From NCBI GenBank assembly GCA_965644315.1, contig CBFFRQ010000089.1:682001-746000 (forward strand): 64,000 nt of DNA. The letters are read 5' to 3'. Origin of the DNA: Caecitellus pseudoparvulus. Lineage: Eukaryota > Bigyra: Bicosoecida. The position numbers were made by a program, and so were the translations under genes. How positions within the stretch are numbered: position 1 is the stretch's first letter; each line of letters starts with the position of its first letter. The notes under the pieces were generated by a model, which saw only the letters and a program-made list of their open reading frames with translations, had not been told where the DNA came from and searched no databases. Shown piece by piece: positions 40,414 to 51,059 of this stretch.

Positions 40414-42048
40414 ATGCACTCCTTTGCTGCCTTGCTGAGAGCAGTGCCGCTGGCGTCGGCGACCGATTACCGCACCATGGCAGCTGCCTCCCCTGACGCA
40501 CCGTGTGTGCCCAGCCCGTCTCGGGAGGAGCTGTCAGAGACAGCTGAAGCTCTGTTGGCTGTCTCGGATTTCACCCAGCTCGGGCGTGTCCTCCAAGACC
40601 TGCAGCCCGTGGAGTACGAGGGAGTGAAGGGTCTCGAGGCTGCCGTCAAGCGACACCCAAACCAGACTGTCACGGAGAGCTTCTTCACCACGTGAGGCGC
40701 CTGGCAGTGCCCCCCACGCATGATTGGCATGGCACCTGCTGTGCCCGATTCCTTGTGCCTGCGCAGAGTGCTGCCCTGCATGGTGGCGGCGATGCAGCGC
40801 CTGCCCGCATTGACGGCACCTCACGGCACCCCTGACGCTGTCCACCTGCCGACTCTTGTGCAACCAGGCTGTGTGGCACTCCCTGCTGAAGCAGTGTTTG
40901 GCATTGTTGCCTGCCAATTCTTTGGGGTGCTGCCCTGGCGTGTGGGGGTCACGCCTGCCCTGGACGATGGCAGGGACTTCAACGCGGGCACGTTTGCCGC
41001 GCTCCTCAGCTCTAAACACGCATCTGACGTGGCCAAGCTGCAGTGCTACTTGCAGTACTTTGCTGCCGTGGCAGACGACCCTGCCCTGCTCGCAGGCCGC
41101 ACGCTGTACTACCGCCGAGTGAGCATCGGGCAAGCGGCCAGCGCACAGGCTGCGTTGCCGGAAGCTGCGAGGCTGACCCACGACAACGCCAGCGGTGCCG
41201 CCGCCCACACACTCCCTTCCAACACATCGTCCCTGCCTCCCATTCACTTCATTCACAAGGGCGTCATTGAGGACGCACAGGGGTGTCTGCAGGTCGACTT
41301 CGCCAACAAGTACATTGGCGGGGGGGCCCTCGGTTCCGGCTGCGTGCAGGAGGAAATACGCTTTGCCATCAGCCCAGAACTGGTCCCAACCTGCCTCATA
41401 GCCTGCGTTCTGGATGCCGAAGATGCGTTGGCCATCACGGGCAGCCGCATTTTCTCTGCGTACAGTGGCTACGGCTGGGACATGCGGCACGCTGGGCCAG
41501 GGCAAGACGCCACCCCTGTCGTAGACGGCAAGACAGCCTGCTGCGTCGTGGCCATTGATGCCGTGGCCTTCCCACGGCGGGCTGGCCTCGCTGCCCAGCT
41601 CGCTCAGGGGCTCTTGCTGCGTGAGTTGCTCAAGGCACTGGCGGGCTTCGGCGTGGCTGGCACAGAATGCGGCGTGCAGGAGTTTCCAGGCGTGGCCACG
41701 GGCAAGTGGGGCTGTGGCGTGTTCAATGGGTCAGTGGTGTTGAAGACGGTGCTGCAGTGGTTGGCTGCGGCCCACGCTGGGCGGGAGATGCGTTTTTATT
41801 CGTTTGGAGAGCTGCCTGACGGGCTGCCGCAGTTTGCGCAGGCAGCTGTGGAGGCCCGCGTGACGGTGGCTGGGCTGTACGGGGCCCTGACGTCTGCAGC
41901 TGCTGCACTGCACCCACGAGGGGGCAAAGTCTCGGACGCCACCCTGCTGCAGGCCCTGAGCGCCGAGTTGGGTCTTGCAACGCCACAGCCAGCCCGCACC
42001 ACGGGTCACCCGGAGGGGGCGCAGGCCTCCTCAGAGGCTAGCGAATAA
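40414..42048 (+). CDS. PARG: Poly(ADP-ribose) glycohydrolase
   Basis: Removes ADP-ribose chains from proteins, reversing PARP action after DNA damage. Exons 40414-40691 and 40767-42048 (75-nt intron, phase 2) give 519 aa, the length of plant PARGs. The PARG signature GGG-X7-QEE is present as YIGGGALGSGCVQEEIRFAISPE, with both catalytic Glu residues. The preceding LQVDFANKY and the downstream FSAYSGYGWDM, TECGVQEFPGVATGKWGCG and GREMRFYSFG are further family blocks. The start is uncertain: the first ATG gives MHSFAALLRAVPLASATDYR, possibly a targeting peptide, and a second in-frame ATG at 40477 (MAAASPDAP) would give a nuclear/cytosolic form. An AATAAA lies at the stop codon (42043-42048), a possible poly(A) signal. 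Confidence 0.93.
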
Positions 42049-42662
42049 AAATCGAAAAGTCAGCACTCAAGAGACACATCTGGAGTCCTCGGACTCGGTG
42101 CCTTGCCATGTGCCGCTGCCCAGCGAGGCCAGGCAAGGGGCACGAGGCGTGCATTCTGTGCGCTCCTCCCTGCATTCTCCCGCCTGACTTTGGCGAAGTG
42201 CTGCTGTCTGCGCCACTCGACGAGCGGGAGGCCGCCCCGCAGCAGGTGTGTGCAGACCACCATGGGCTGCCTGGCCCTCGCCAGCTTTTCCACACTCTGC
42301 ACCGCCACCCATGCCCAGGCTGATTTGCACGGCTGCTGCGGATTTTGCTCCTGAAACGCTCTTGCCCACTGACGTCGACAGAGCAGAGATGGGTCTGGAA
42401 GGTAGATCGATGGGCCAGTCAGCCATGGTGTGTACTTTATTCCATGGGTGTGCTCGTGAAGGCCCCGCAGCGCGAGGAAGCGCCGCCACTTCACCAGCGT
42501 TGCGGGGCCGGAATCTGAGCCGCCAATCCCCCGCACCCACTTCACCTGAGCCGTGCACCGCACAGCGCCCGCACACCTCGCTCACTGTCCTCCCCACAGA
42601 CCCCCAACACAAGCTCCAAGGCGTGCTGTGGAACGCAGCACGCAGGAGGCCTGAGACTGCAG
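42049..42662. other. Region between PARG and histidine kinase
   Basis: 614 bases. It probably holds the promoter and one or more 5' exons of the histidine kinase, whose first confident exon starts at 42663 after an ACTGCAG acceptor. ATGs at 42261 and 42308 begin short frames, but I cannot join them convincingly. No repeat or RNA gene seen. Confidence 0.4.
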
Positions 42663-45600
42663 CCAGCGGAAGTCTACCCAGGCTGTGACATCGCGCTGCT
42701 GCTGCTCAAGGTTCAGGTGTGCTGTTTCCTGGTCATGCTCGTCACGTGGCTGGTTGGCATGGTCAAGGAGCCCGACAGTGACGTGTTCAAAGGCGATGCT
42801 GGTACTGGCCTGCAGGCATCGGCCGCCATCGCCGGCTACAGCTTCGTCGTGCTGGCCATGTATGTGGTGCACCTTGGCGTGCACTTGGCGCTGTCGTACG
42901 ACTCCTCAGCCCAGCTGCGCTCCTTTGCCACGGTCATGGACACTGGCAGCATGATGTACATGCGCATTTCACTGCTGTGTGCCGTCGTGTCGGCCTGCAT
43001 CGAGCTGGCTGCGCCCTGGTACTTGGCCCGCACGCCTGAGCTGCAAGTCACTCTGCACGCCACGCACGCCGCCTCCCTCACCGACATGGTGCTGCGAACA
43101 GTGTGGCTGCCCATCAGCACGCCCCAGGATGGCGGCCTGCAGCCCCTCGCCACCCGCATCATTCCGTGGGTGTGGCTGCTGGGCGGCGGCGTCGCCCCCG
43201 TCCTGGCCTACTTCCTGGACCTCCGCGTGCTGCCCTTCACCATCACCATCGTCCTGCTCGCCGCGCCGCTCATCGCGCTGGCCATCACCCTGCCCTTGAT
43301 CCTGGGCGATGCCTGCTGTGCCTCCTGCCGCCCCATGCACCCTGAGCAAGTCTTCGACGAGGCGCGGGCGCCGGCCACCTCCTCCTGTGGCTGCTGGTGC
43401 ACGCTGCCCAACCTGTACGCCGTGCAGCGGGCACCCCCCGAGCAGCGCGAGAGCATGAAGCACACCATCCAGCGCTTCAAGCCGGTGCTGCTGCCGCCTG
43501 TCATGGTGGCCTTCTTCTCCGGCATCCTCTTCTTCATGACTGTCATGCGGGATGTCTCCTGCACCATCGGCAAGCTAGGCCAGGGCCGGGCGCGCGCCTA
43601 CACGCGCTTGCACGATGACGTCAGGTCTGCCTCCATGGCCTGTGAGCCGGAGCCCTGGTCTGGCTACTGGACAGGCAAGCGCGTGGCGTCCTTCTGGTTC
43701 CTCTTCGCCTCCATCTCCGCCGCCTGCATCGTGTACTCCGTGCGCCTCATGGTGGCCCTGCACAGCCTCGTGCAGGAGCTCAAGAACTCCCAGCAGCAGT
43801 CCGCAGGCATGCTGCGCTTCCTCTCCCACGAGTGCCGCTCGCCGCTCTTTGTCGTCCTGCTCATGCTGAACAACCTCGTGGAAGACGACATGCCCTCCAT
43901 GGCAGCGGAAGCCAACGAGGTGGCGCCGGGCGGGGACGCCTCCGCCCTCACCGCTCGCATCCAGGAGGTGTCCACGACCCTGGTTAAGATGCAAAAGCCG
44001 TTGCAGCTCCTGCGCAGTGTCCTGGACAACATGCTTTCCTACTTGAAGCTCAAGCAGCAGCGGTGGCACGTGGCGCAGGCCGCCGCACAGCGCAAGCCCT
44101 TGACGCGCTGCCAGCGCGCTCGCCTTCGCGCGAAGGGGCAGGACCCCACCGTGGACATCCACCTCCCGTGCGGGGGTGACCACGACCCATGTGAGCCCTG
44201 TGCCATCTGCGCGCGGCCGGCGCCCGCCCCGCTGGATGCCGGCGCCGTCATGACGGAGATCGGCGCCATGTTCCCCGTCCTGGTGGAGGCCATGGAGTGC
44301 AAGCAGCCGGGAGTGCGCAGCGACTTCAAGGTGCAGAGCTGCGCGTGCGCCAGCTGCCGGCGCACGGCTCCCCCGCCGCCTGCCATGACCGCCGTGCAGG
44401 GTCTGCAGTGCCTGCAGTGCCTGCCTATCTGGGCCTCCGTGCAGGCCACGACGCTGAAGCAGGCCCTCACCAACATGCTGACCAATGCCGTCAAGTACGG
44501 CAGGCGCGGCGACAACGCTGCTGACATCAGCGTGCACGTCACCCTCTCGTCCAACTTCTGCCCCTCAGCGCAAGATGGCGGGGGGCACGCCAGCCCGCCC
44601 TCGGGGCAAGGCCTGCACTCCACGTCCCTCGACTCGGCGGGTGGCGGCAGCATCGTCCTGGCCTCTGCGGGTGGCAGTCTGGTGCTCGGCTCGGGCGCAC
44701 ACCGCAGCCGGTCTCCCTCTCCCGATGGAGACATCGAGCTGAAGGCCATGCCCCCGCGAAGCGGCGGCTCGGGGGCTGCATCCCTGGAGGTCGGCGCGCC
44801 AGGGCCGCTGCAGGGGGTCCCTGCCGTCCTGCAGGTGTCTGTGACGGACCAAGGCAGGGGCCTGAGCGCGCAGGACCAGCAGCTCCTGTTCAAGCCCTTC
44901 GAGCGCCTGCGGGCCGGCGAGCAGCAGCAGGGCACGGGGCTGGGCCTGTGGCTCATGCACGAGCTGCTGGACTTCCAGGGGGGCGGCATCTCCGTCGCCT
45001 CCGAGGGCGTCGGCAAGGGCTGCACCTTTGTCGTCTCCGTGCCCTGCCGCGTCGAGCAGCGCGTGCTGGCATGGCTGAGTGGCTCGGGCGACCCCGGCCA
45101 CGCTCTGCAGTGCCAGCCCGACGCCGTCCCGCGCTGCGTCCCCAGCAGCGGCTTGTCAGCGGCCAGCGTGGGCTCCTCCACCCCCGGTTCCACGGCAGCG
45201 CCGGCGTCCAGCGGCGGCAGCGCCGAGGCAGGCTCCAAGCTGTATCCGTCCCTGGCCCTGGTGGGGGCCGAGCCCAAGGATGCCAAGCGGGTGGCCACGC
45301 TGCCCCCGCCCTCGCGGTCGTCGCCCCCTGCCGACGCCAACCGCGCACGCCCAGGCCTCATGAGGGTGCTGCTGGTGGATGACTCTCGCGCCGTGCTGGC
45401 GCAGCTGTGCAACGCGCTGAAACGCAAGGGCTTCGAGGTGAAGAAGGCCGCCAACGGGGCCATCGCGCTGAAGAAGGTGCAGGAGGCCACGACCCCCTTC
45501 GACCTCATTGTCTGTGACATGTCCATGCCTGTCATGACTGGGCCTGAATTCGCGGCAGCGCTGACCAGTGCCGCCGATGCAGACGCGGCGAGCGCCGAGG

Positions 45601-45851
45601 AGGGCGGAGGGGGCGCCGCTGCCTCCCCCCTGCCTGGCCTGCGCAAGTCCACCCCCACCATCTTCATCGGCCTCACTGGCAACGCCATGGGCAGCGACGT
45701 GGAGAGCTTCAAGCGCGCTGGCGCCCACGCCGTGCTCATCAAGCCAGCGGCGCCCAACTCCATCATCAACACGGCCACTGCCCTGCAGACGGCTTTCATG
45801 GCTGGCCAAAGCAAGGCGTCGCCGCCGCCACTACCCGATGGCGCGGCATAG
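42663..45851 (+). CDS. Membrane hybrid histidine kinase with receiver domain
   Basis: Two-component sensor. From the acceptor-linked codon at 42663 it reads 1,062 aa; the initiating exon is unresolved. The N-terminal third has about six or seven membrane segments (CCFLVMLVTWLVGMV, SFVVLAMYVVHLGVHLA, ISLLCAVVSACIELAA, ITIVLLAAPLIALAITLPLIL, VMVAFFSGILFFMTVM, WFLFASISAACIVYSV). Then the H-box RFLSHECRSPLFVVLL (His389), N-box TLKQALTNMLTNAVKYG, G1 VTDQGRGLS, F-box LFKPFERL and G2 GTGLGLWLMHELL. A receiver follows: VLLVDDSRAVL, phospho-acceptor Asp952 in VCDMSMPVMTG, GLTGN and VLIKP. All catalytic residues are present. A Cys-rich insert splits the dimerisation and ATPase parts. The stimulus is unknown; the membrane bundle has no recognised sensor domain. 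Confidence 0.9.
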   Translation, partial: PAEVYPGCDIALLLLKVQVCCFLVMLVTWLVGMVKEPDSDVFKGDAGTGLQASAAIAGYSFVVLAMYVVHLGVHLALSYDSSAQLRSFATVMDTGSMMYMRISLLCAVVSACIELAAPWYLARTPELQVTLHATHAASLTDMVLRTVWLPISTPQDGGLQPLATRIIPWVWLLGGGVAPVLAYFLDLRVLPFTITIVLLAAPLIALAITLPLILGDACCASCRPMHPEQVFDEARAPATSSCGCWCTLPNLYAVQRAPPEQRESMKHTIQRFKPVLLPPVMVAFFSGILFFMTVMRDVSCTIGKLGQGRARAYTRLHDDVRSASMACEPEPWSGYWTGKRVASFWFLFASISAACIVYSVRLMVALHSLVQELKNSQQQSAGMLRFLSHECRSPLFVVLLMLNNLVEDDMPSMAAEANEVAPGGDASALTARIQEVSTTLVKMQKPLQLLRSVLDNMLSYLKLKQQRWHVAQAAAQRKPLTRCQRARLRAKGQDPTVDIHLPCGGDHDPCEPCAICARPAPAPLDAGAVMTEIGAMFPVLVEAMECKQPGVRSDFKVQSCACASCRRTAPPPPAMTAVQGLQCLQCLPIWASVQATTLKQALTNMLTNAVKYGRRGDNAADISVHVTLSSNFCPSAQDGGGHASPPSGQGLHSTSLDSAGGGSIVLASAGGSLVLGSGAHRSRSPSPDGDIELKAMPPRSGGSGAASLEVGAPGPLQGVPAVLQVSVTDQGRGLSAQDQQLLFKPFERLRAGEQQQGTGLGLWLMHELLDFQGGGISVASEGVGKGCTFVVSVPCRVEQRVLAWLSGSGDPGHALQCQPDAVPRCVPSSGLSAASVGSSTPGSTAAPASSGGSAEAGSKLYPSLALVGAEPKDAKRVATLPPPSRSSPPADANRARPGLMRVLLVDDSRAVLAQLCNALKRKGFEVKKAANGAIALKKVQEATTPFDLIVCDMSMPVMTGPEFAAALTSAADADAASAEEGGGGAAASPLPGLRKSTPTIFIGLTGNAMGSDVESFKRAGAHAVLIKPAAPNSIINTATALQTAFMAGQSKASPPPLPDGAA
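44166..44418 (+). other. Cysteine-rich insert in the histidine kinase core
   Basis: Encodes C-x6-C-x2-C-x2-C (CGGDHDPCEPCAIC), then QSCACASCRRT, then LQCLQCLP: nine Cys within about 85 residues, between the H-box helices and the N-box. Spacing suggests metal or disulfide chemistry. Not part of the standard kinase fold. Confidence 0.7.
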
Positions 45852-46091
45852 TCCACGCTCCTGCAGTCTGCTCCCATTTTTATTACATATGCTTGTTTTC
45901 CCCGTGTGCTGCTGGGCCAGGGCCAGCGCCGCCCCTGCAACTAGCGCCCCCGGCCCGCCGTCACACACCTGCATGCAATACATTTCCATGTCACCCACCG
46001 TTCGAGGCTGCAGGCGTCCCAATTCAGCAGGCGCAGGCTGGACCAGCCATTCCGTCGCTGTGAGCACCGATTGTCGAGCTCTACGTGTGCT
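45852..46091. other. Histidine kinase 3' end / BRCT gene upstream region
   Basis: 240 bases. CCCATTTTTATTACATATG at about 45874-45892 is an AT-rich patch soon after the kinase stop and a likely 3'-end signal. Nothing else is recognised. Confidence 0.35.
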
Positions 46092-48827
46092 ATGCCTCGC
46101 AGCCGGCAAGGTGCCGGCAACCCGTTGCGAGGCGTCACTGCGCTGCTCTTGCAGCGCGACGACGGTGACGCAGTCGGCGCTCTGCAGGCGACTCTGGGCG
46201 GCCTCGGCGCCAAAGTCAAGCAAAAGCCCGCCAAGCCGGGCGTGCTGCCCCGCGGCACGACGCACATCGTCGCAGGCGCAGGCACTGCTGTGCCGCCTTC
46301 CTTGCACGCCGCAGCGGCCGAAGCTGGCGCCCACGTCGTCTCTGCAGACTGGGTCGTTGCCTGTCATGCTGCAGGGGGGCATGTCGCGGCAGGCGGCTTC
46401 GCGCTGAAGCCAGGCACTGGCCCGAGCGAGGCCCGAGCAGAAGCGGCGCACCTGCGCGAAGTCCCCGCTAACGTGTCCACCTCCAAACGCCGCAGCGCCA
46501 AAGGCCAGGCCCCCAGTCCAAACAGCTCCATGCTGGCTGCAGCAGTGCAGGCACTGCCTGATGCCAGCAGCGCCGCATTCCACAGCAGCCAGCGCACGCC
46601 ACCCAAGGCAGGAGGACCGCGCAAGCGCAAGGCCCGAGCGCAACGCCAACGAAACGCCGCAGCAAGTGTTGCAACAATTCTTGAGGCGCCAACACCTGAA
46701 AGGAGCAGCCCTGCAGGGGCCTCTGCAGCTGCATGCTCCTCTGCAGAAACTACCTCTGCACAGCATGCACTCGGGGCAGTCTCAGATGACGCGCCGCTGC
46801 ACGTGCTCGTGTCCAGTTGCGGAGACGACATTCGGCAAGCAGCTGAAGGCCTGGTGGCCTCTGCCGCAGTCGCAGGCCTGCCGGTGCTGCCGCCCACAGC
46901 GCCAGGCGCGCCCATATCGGACATGCACTCCTCCCGTGTCACCCACATCGTCGTGGGCAACCCCCGCAAACGCACGCTGAAAGTGCTGCGAGCTCTGGCC
47001 TGCCGGGCGTGGGTGCTGAAGCCTTCCTGGGTCACGGCCAGTGCGTACCCAGGGGGCTTCCCCTTCCCTGACCAGGTGCAGCAGGACAGCAGTCGGCCCA
47101 GTGCTGAGCGTGCTGGACTGCCGTGGGCGCCTGAGTCGCGGCACACTTGGTCCCGCACCGCCATGCCCGGCGCCCACCCCGCCAGCGACAAGGGCATGTT
47201 CCACGGCCTGCACTTCATTGTCGGGGGGCTGGACCCCTACGCGCAGCCAAAGCCTGACCTCTCCCTGCCTGCTCTCGCCGAGGTGCTGGGCTGGTGTGGC
47301 GCGGCGTCTGTCACGGCGGTTGAGGAGGTGGGCACGTGTGCCCCGCCGCCGCCCGTAGCCCAGGCGCCCTACACCGTCGTGTTGCTGGGAGCACAGCACG
47401 CCTCCAGCAGCCCCGCCGTGCAGAGCCTGCGCAACCACCTGCAACAGGCCTGGTGCAGTGCCCAGGGCGGGGATGAGCACCATCTGCCCATCGTACGGGT
47501 GGAGTGGGTCATCGCATCCCTGTTCGCTGGCGCCCAGCTGCCCCAGCATCGCTACTTCATACCGCGCCTGCACCCTCTTGCCCTGCCTGCCCAGCCAAGC
47601 GCAGTGCCTCGTCTGGGGGGCGCCAAGCGTGCCCGGGCCCCCCGCGAACTGCCGTCACCAGGCCCCTCCCAAGGCAGCAACTCCCAGGCGCAGCCCAAGC
47701 GAATGCGTGGGGAGGGGCAGGTGCACGAGGCGGCTCTCTCCGTCACCTCCTCCTCCCGCCACTCCATGGAGCCCCACGCCGCGGAGGTGTCCACAGACCG
47801 CCACAGCGCCAGTGTCGCGTCCAGTGCCGGGGGGGACCTCACGCCGCCCGTGCGGGACCCGATCCTGCAGGAGCTACAGGCAGAGGTGGCCAAGGCCGTG
47901 GCGGAGTCACAGGAGGTGGCCGCCTCGCAGCCACTCCTGGAGGCAGCGGAACCAGCCCCGCCCGCACCCCGAGGCACAAAGCGCAGGGCGCCGGCAGCAG
48001 CGGAGCCGCCGCCGGCCAAAGCGCCACGGGCAGTCTCACCGGCGCCGGCAGCGGCTGAGCTGCACACAGCCCTGCCAGACGTGTGTGCACACGAGTCTTT
48101 GTCGCCCATCTCGACTGAAGGCCCGGGGGATGCTGGTAACACAGCAGAACCACCTCGCCTGCCAGCCGCAGCTGGCCAAGCCGGTGCCGTGACTGGCACC
48201 CTTCCTCCGGCTCCCGTTCCAAGCAGCCCCCTGGGCGCTGGTTCCCGTGCTCAGCACGAGGCACACTCAGCACTGGAGGGAGGGGCGGAAGACTGGCATG
48301 TGCCGGAGCCCGTGGCGCCGACGTCTCAGGGGGGCGGCACGCTGTGCCTCTCTGACGATATCGAGGACTCGGCTGGGGACATGATGAAGGCCCTGGCGCA
48401 GCCGCCGCGGCACCCGCGCCCGAAACACACCGCACCGCCGCTGGTGCTGGCCAAGGCGAGGCAGGGACAAGGCGCTGCTGGCGCCGGGGGCAGTGTGGGC
48501 ACGTTTTCCTGCGACACGCAGGCTCGTGTGCCAGGCACGACCCAGCAGCCCGCGCAGGGGAGTGGGGGTGGCTCGGGCTCCTCCGGCTCCCACAAGGCGT
48601 CGGCGGGCGCGACGAGCTCGTCACCCACCCCGCAGTGGGCTTCTCCCATCAAGGTGGTTCCCAGCCAAAGTCAGACACAGGGCATTGACGAGCCACCCCT
48701 GACCCTGTCCGGCTCCGAAGCAGTCCACCACCCCCCGCCGCCCCTGGAGGGGATGCAAGGGGCAGCGCCCGAGTCTGAAGCTCCAGCCTTGGGGGTGGGG
48801 GCCTCGCAGGGCAGCCAGGAGTGGTGA
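46092..48827 (+). CDS. Triple-BRCT protein, microcephalin-like
   Basis: 911 aa, single exon from ATG 46092. BRCT 1 (about 15-105) contains LGGLGAKVKQKP, THIVAGAG and VVSADWVVACHAAGG. BRCT 2 (about 235-330) contains LHVLVSS, VTHIVVGNPRKRTLKVLRAL and CRAWVLKPSWV. BRCT 3 (about 365-490) contains FHGLHFIVGG and LPIVRVEWVIASLFAG. One N-terminal BRCT plus a C-terminal tandem, with the phrase THIVVGNP...LKVLR in the second, resembles MCPH1/microcephalin, a nuclear DNA-damage and chromosome-condensation protein. Unlike MCPH1, the tandem is followed by about 400 disordered Pro/Ser/Ala/Glu-rich residues with basic patches (PKRMRGE, GTKRRAP). Nuclear, phosphopeptide-binding by family inference. Could also be another BRCT adaptor. 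Its stop is 24 nt from the convergent PPWD1 stop. Confidence 0.72.
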   Translation: MPRSRQGAGNPLRGVTALLLQRDDGDAVGALQATLGGLGAKVKQKPAKPGVLPRGTTHIVAGAGTAVPPSLHAAAAEAGAHVVSADWVVACHAAGGHVAAGGFALKPGTGPSEARAEAAHLREVPANVSTSKRRSAKGQAPSPNSSMLAAAVQALPDASSAAFHSSQRTPPKAGGPRKRKARAQRQRNAAASVATILEAPTPERSSPAGASAAACSSAETTSAQHALGAVSDDAPLHVLVSSCGDDIRQAAEGLVASAAVAGLPVLPPTAPGAPISDMHSSRVTHIVVGNPRKRTLKVLRALACRAWVLKPSWVTASAYPGGFPFPDQVQQDSSRPSAERAGLPWAPESRHTWSRTAMPGAHPASDKGMFHGLHFIVGGLDPYAQPKPDLSLPALAEVLGWCGAASVTAVEEVGTCAPPPPVAQAPYTVVLLGAQHASSSPAVQSLRNHLQQAWCSAQGGDEHHLPIVRVEWVIASLFAGAQLPQHRYFIPRLHPLALPAQPSAVPRLGGAKRARAPRELPSPGPSQGSNSQAQPKRMRGEGQVHEAALSVTSSSRHSMEPHAAEVSTDRHSASVASSAGGDLTPPVRDPILQELQAEVAKAVAESQEVAASQPLLEAAEPAPPAPRGTKRRAPAAAEPPPAKAPRAVSPAPAAAELHTALPDVCAHESLSPISTEGPGDAGNTAEPPRLPAAAGQAGAVTGTLPPAPVPSSPLGAGSRAQHEAHSALEGGAEDWHVPEPVAPTSQGGGTLCLSDDIEDSAGDMMKALAQPPRHPRPKHTAPPLVLAKARQGQGAAGAGGSVGTFSCDTQARVPGTTQQPAQGSGGGSGSSGSHKASAGATSSSPTPQWASPIKVVPSQSQTQGIDEPPLTLSGSEAVHHPPPPLEGMQGAAPESEAPALGVGASQGSQEW

Positions 48828-48851
48828 ACAGAGTGCTGGCAATGCATTGCG

Positions 48852-49028
48852 TCACGTGTAGCTGACGGACACCGACACGATGGTGATGGGCGTCAGGGGC
48901 CGCTCGCGCCTGTCAGTCTTGCTGCGCTCAATGGCCTGCACGACGTCCATGCCCTTGGTCACGCGGCCAAAGACGGTGTGTTTGCCGTCCAGCCACGGCG
49001 TGGGCACGGTGGTGATGAAGAACTGGGA

Positions 49029-49065
<37 letters not shown>

Positions 49066-51038
49066 GTGAAGGGCCGGTCGTGCTTGAGGTGGGGTCGGAT
49101 CTCGTCCTCAAACTCCCCGCCCCACATGCTCTCACCCCCCGTCCCGTCGCCTTTGGGGTCCCCTGTCTGCACCATGAAGTCCTTGATGACGCGGTGGAAC
49201 AGCACGCCATTGTAGTACCCACGCTTGGCGAGGCCTGTGAAGTTCTCGACAGTCTTGGGCACATCGTCCCTGAGCAAGCGGAGGGAGATGTCGCCCAGGC
49301 TCGTGTGCAGCACGGCTCGCTTGGCGCGGTCCGCCTGCCTCGAGCTGGCAGCCGTGCCCGCCTTGCCTGCAGCTGACGCGGCGGCTTCGTTCGCGACGTC
49401 TCGCGCCGCCGCCGCCGCATCCAGAACATCCTCCCCCACCTCGCCCTCGCCGTCATCGGGCTCCCGCCGCGTGAACAGGTACACCCGCGGGCGCCCCATG
49501 GCACAGGCAAAGAGGGTGGGGTCGGGCAAGCCCTTGGCTGCTGCGGCCCCGCCTGCCACCGTGCCGGACTTCAGCCGCACGTGCTGGGAGTCCACCTTGG
49601 GCACGCCTTGATACAGCGCAATGCCCAGGAAACGCTCCGACACCTCATACTTCCCCAGCAGCACGGCAGTGTTGTTGGTGTTCAAGTTCACCACCTTGAT
49701 GCCCAGCAGGCTGGGCCACATGAGGAAGTGCCCCGTCTCGTCGAACACGGCGTTTGAAGGCGGCACATACACAGGGTGCGGCAGCTCGCTCCAGAAGGCC
49801 GCCGGGCGAGGGGTGCTGCCAGCGGGCTGAGGCGGCACGGCAGTCCAGCTCTGCAGCGCCGCCTCCGCTGCTGCCGCAACCTCCCTGCTCAACGCCTTGC
49901 GCTTGCCGTACTCAGCCGGGTCCACGTCCAGCTTCCCCTGCCGCAGAGCATCCTCATAGCCGCCCTCCCCGTCGTCGTAGGCGCGCAAGACCTTCCCAGA
50001 GCGGCACGAGATGACCCGCACGATGGAGTCTGACGCCATGACTGCAAACTTGGACCCGTCCTGTGCGACAGAGATGGCGGTGGGCACCGTGCGGCTCTTG
50101 GCCAAGTCGAACAGCGCCGTGTCCATCTTGAACTTGAAGGACACGGCGGGCGGCGCCAGGGCACGGTGGGTGTCGGGCGACCACATCTCCAGGACGCCCG
50201 ACTTGTCGCCTGAAATGACCGCGTTGAGGGCTTCGTTGTACGCCAGTGCCGTGACTGGGGCGTTGTGGAAGCACAGGGTGGCAGCGGGGGCCTCATCCCC
50301 CCCCTCGGCCGCGAATAGGCGCACCTTGCCGTCCTGCCGTGACCCCACCGCCAGCAGGGACTTCACCAAGCCCGTTCCGCGTGGGTATGCCCACGTGACT
50401 GCAGAGGGGATGAAGTCCACAGTGATCATGCGCACCATGTCGAAGGTCTGCACGTCGTAAAACTTCAGCGCCTGGTCCACGCCCGCCGTCACAGCGCGCA
50501 GGCCGTCACAGCTGACTGCCATGGCGGTGATGGGGCCCATGTGCGCCTTGTAGTGCTTCACGAACTCCACGTCCTTCGCCATCTTGCGCCAGAACTTCAC
50601 GTGGCCATCGGCACTGCCGGTCAGAACATAGTCGGTGGCTCGCGCAACAGCGACGTGGGTCACTGTGTCGCGGTGCATGTAGCTCTTCTCGTACAGCTCC
50701 CCCGTGGGAAGTAGATCAAGGTATGCTGCCGCGTGTGCCAGGGCCTTGCGCGCACGCTTTGGCTTGGATGCTGTGCCACCCTGCCCTGCGCCAGCACCCA
50801 GCTTGGGCATGGCTGGGCCAAAGTCGTCATCCGAGCTGTCCTCATCCGAGCTATCCTCTGCCTCTGCAGCCGGGGGCTTGGCGTCTGGGGCTAATTGGTC
50901 CTCTTCTTCCCTGGCGCGCTTTGTCCCGCCCACTGTCACTGTGTCCGCCTGTTTCAGGGTAGCAAGGCAGGCTGGCGTGCGGAAGTTGACCGGGGGGCGC
51001 CAGCCATTTGTTTCGCAGCTTGATGCAGCCCTCACCAT
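48852..51038 (-). CDS. PPWD1: Peptidylprolyl isomerase with WD repeats (PPWD1)
   Basis: Spliceosome-associated cyclophilin. N-terminal acidic/Ser region ([20 protein letters not shown]), then WD repeats starting [20 protein letters not shown] and [12 protein letters not shown], and a C-terminal cyclophilin domain: [81 protein letters not shown]. The active-site Arg (FHRVI) and the Gln/Phe of SQFF are kept. Preferred model: the first exon contributes only ATG (51038-51036), then an 87-nt GTGAGG...AACAG intron (51035-50949), then exon 50948-48852, 699 aa starting [19 protein letters not shown]. Because the intron is a multiple of three and open, an unspliced start at 51059 is the alternative. 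The intron has CAACTTCCGCACG, a near match to the GCAATTTCCGC element. Confidence 0.93.
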
Positions 51039-51059
51039 GGAAATAGGCCAGAACTGCAC

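Noticed and set aside
44039-45940. Minus-strand open frame of 633 codons over the histidine kinase
   Set aside because: Antisense to ATPase and receiver domains with all catalytic motifs on the plus strand.
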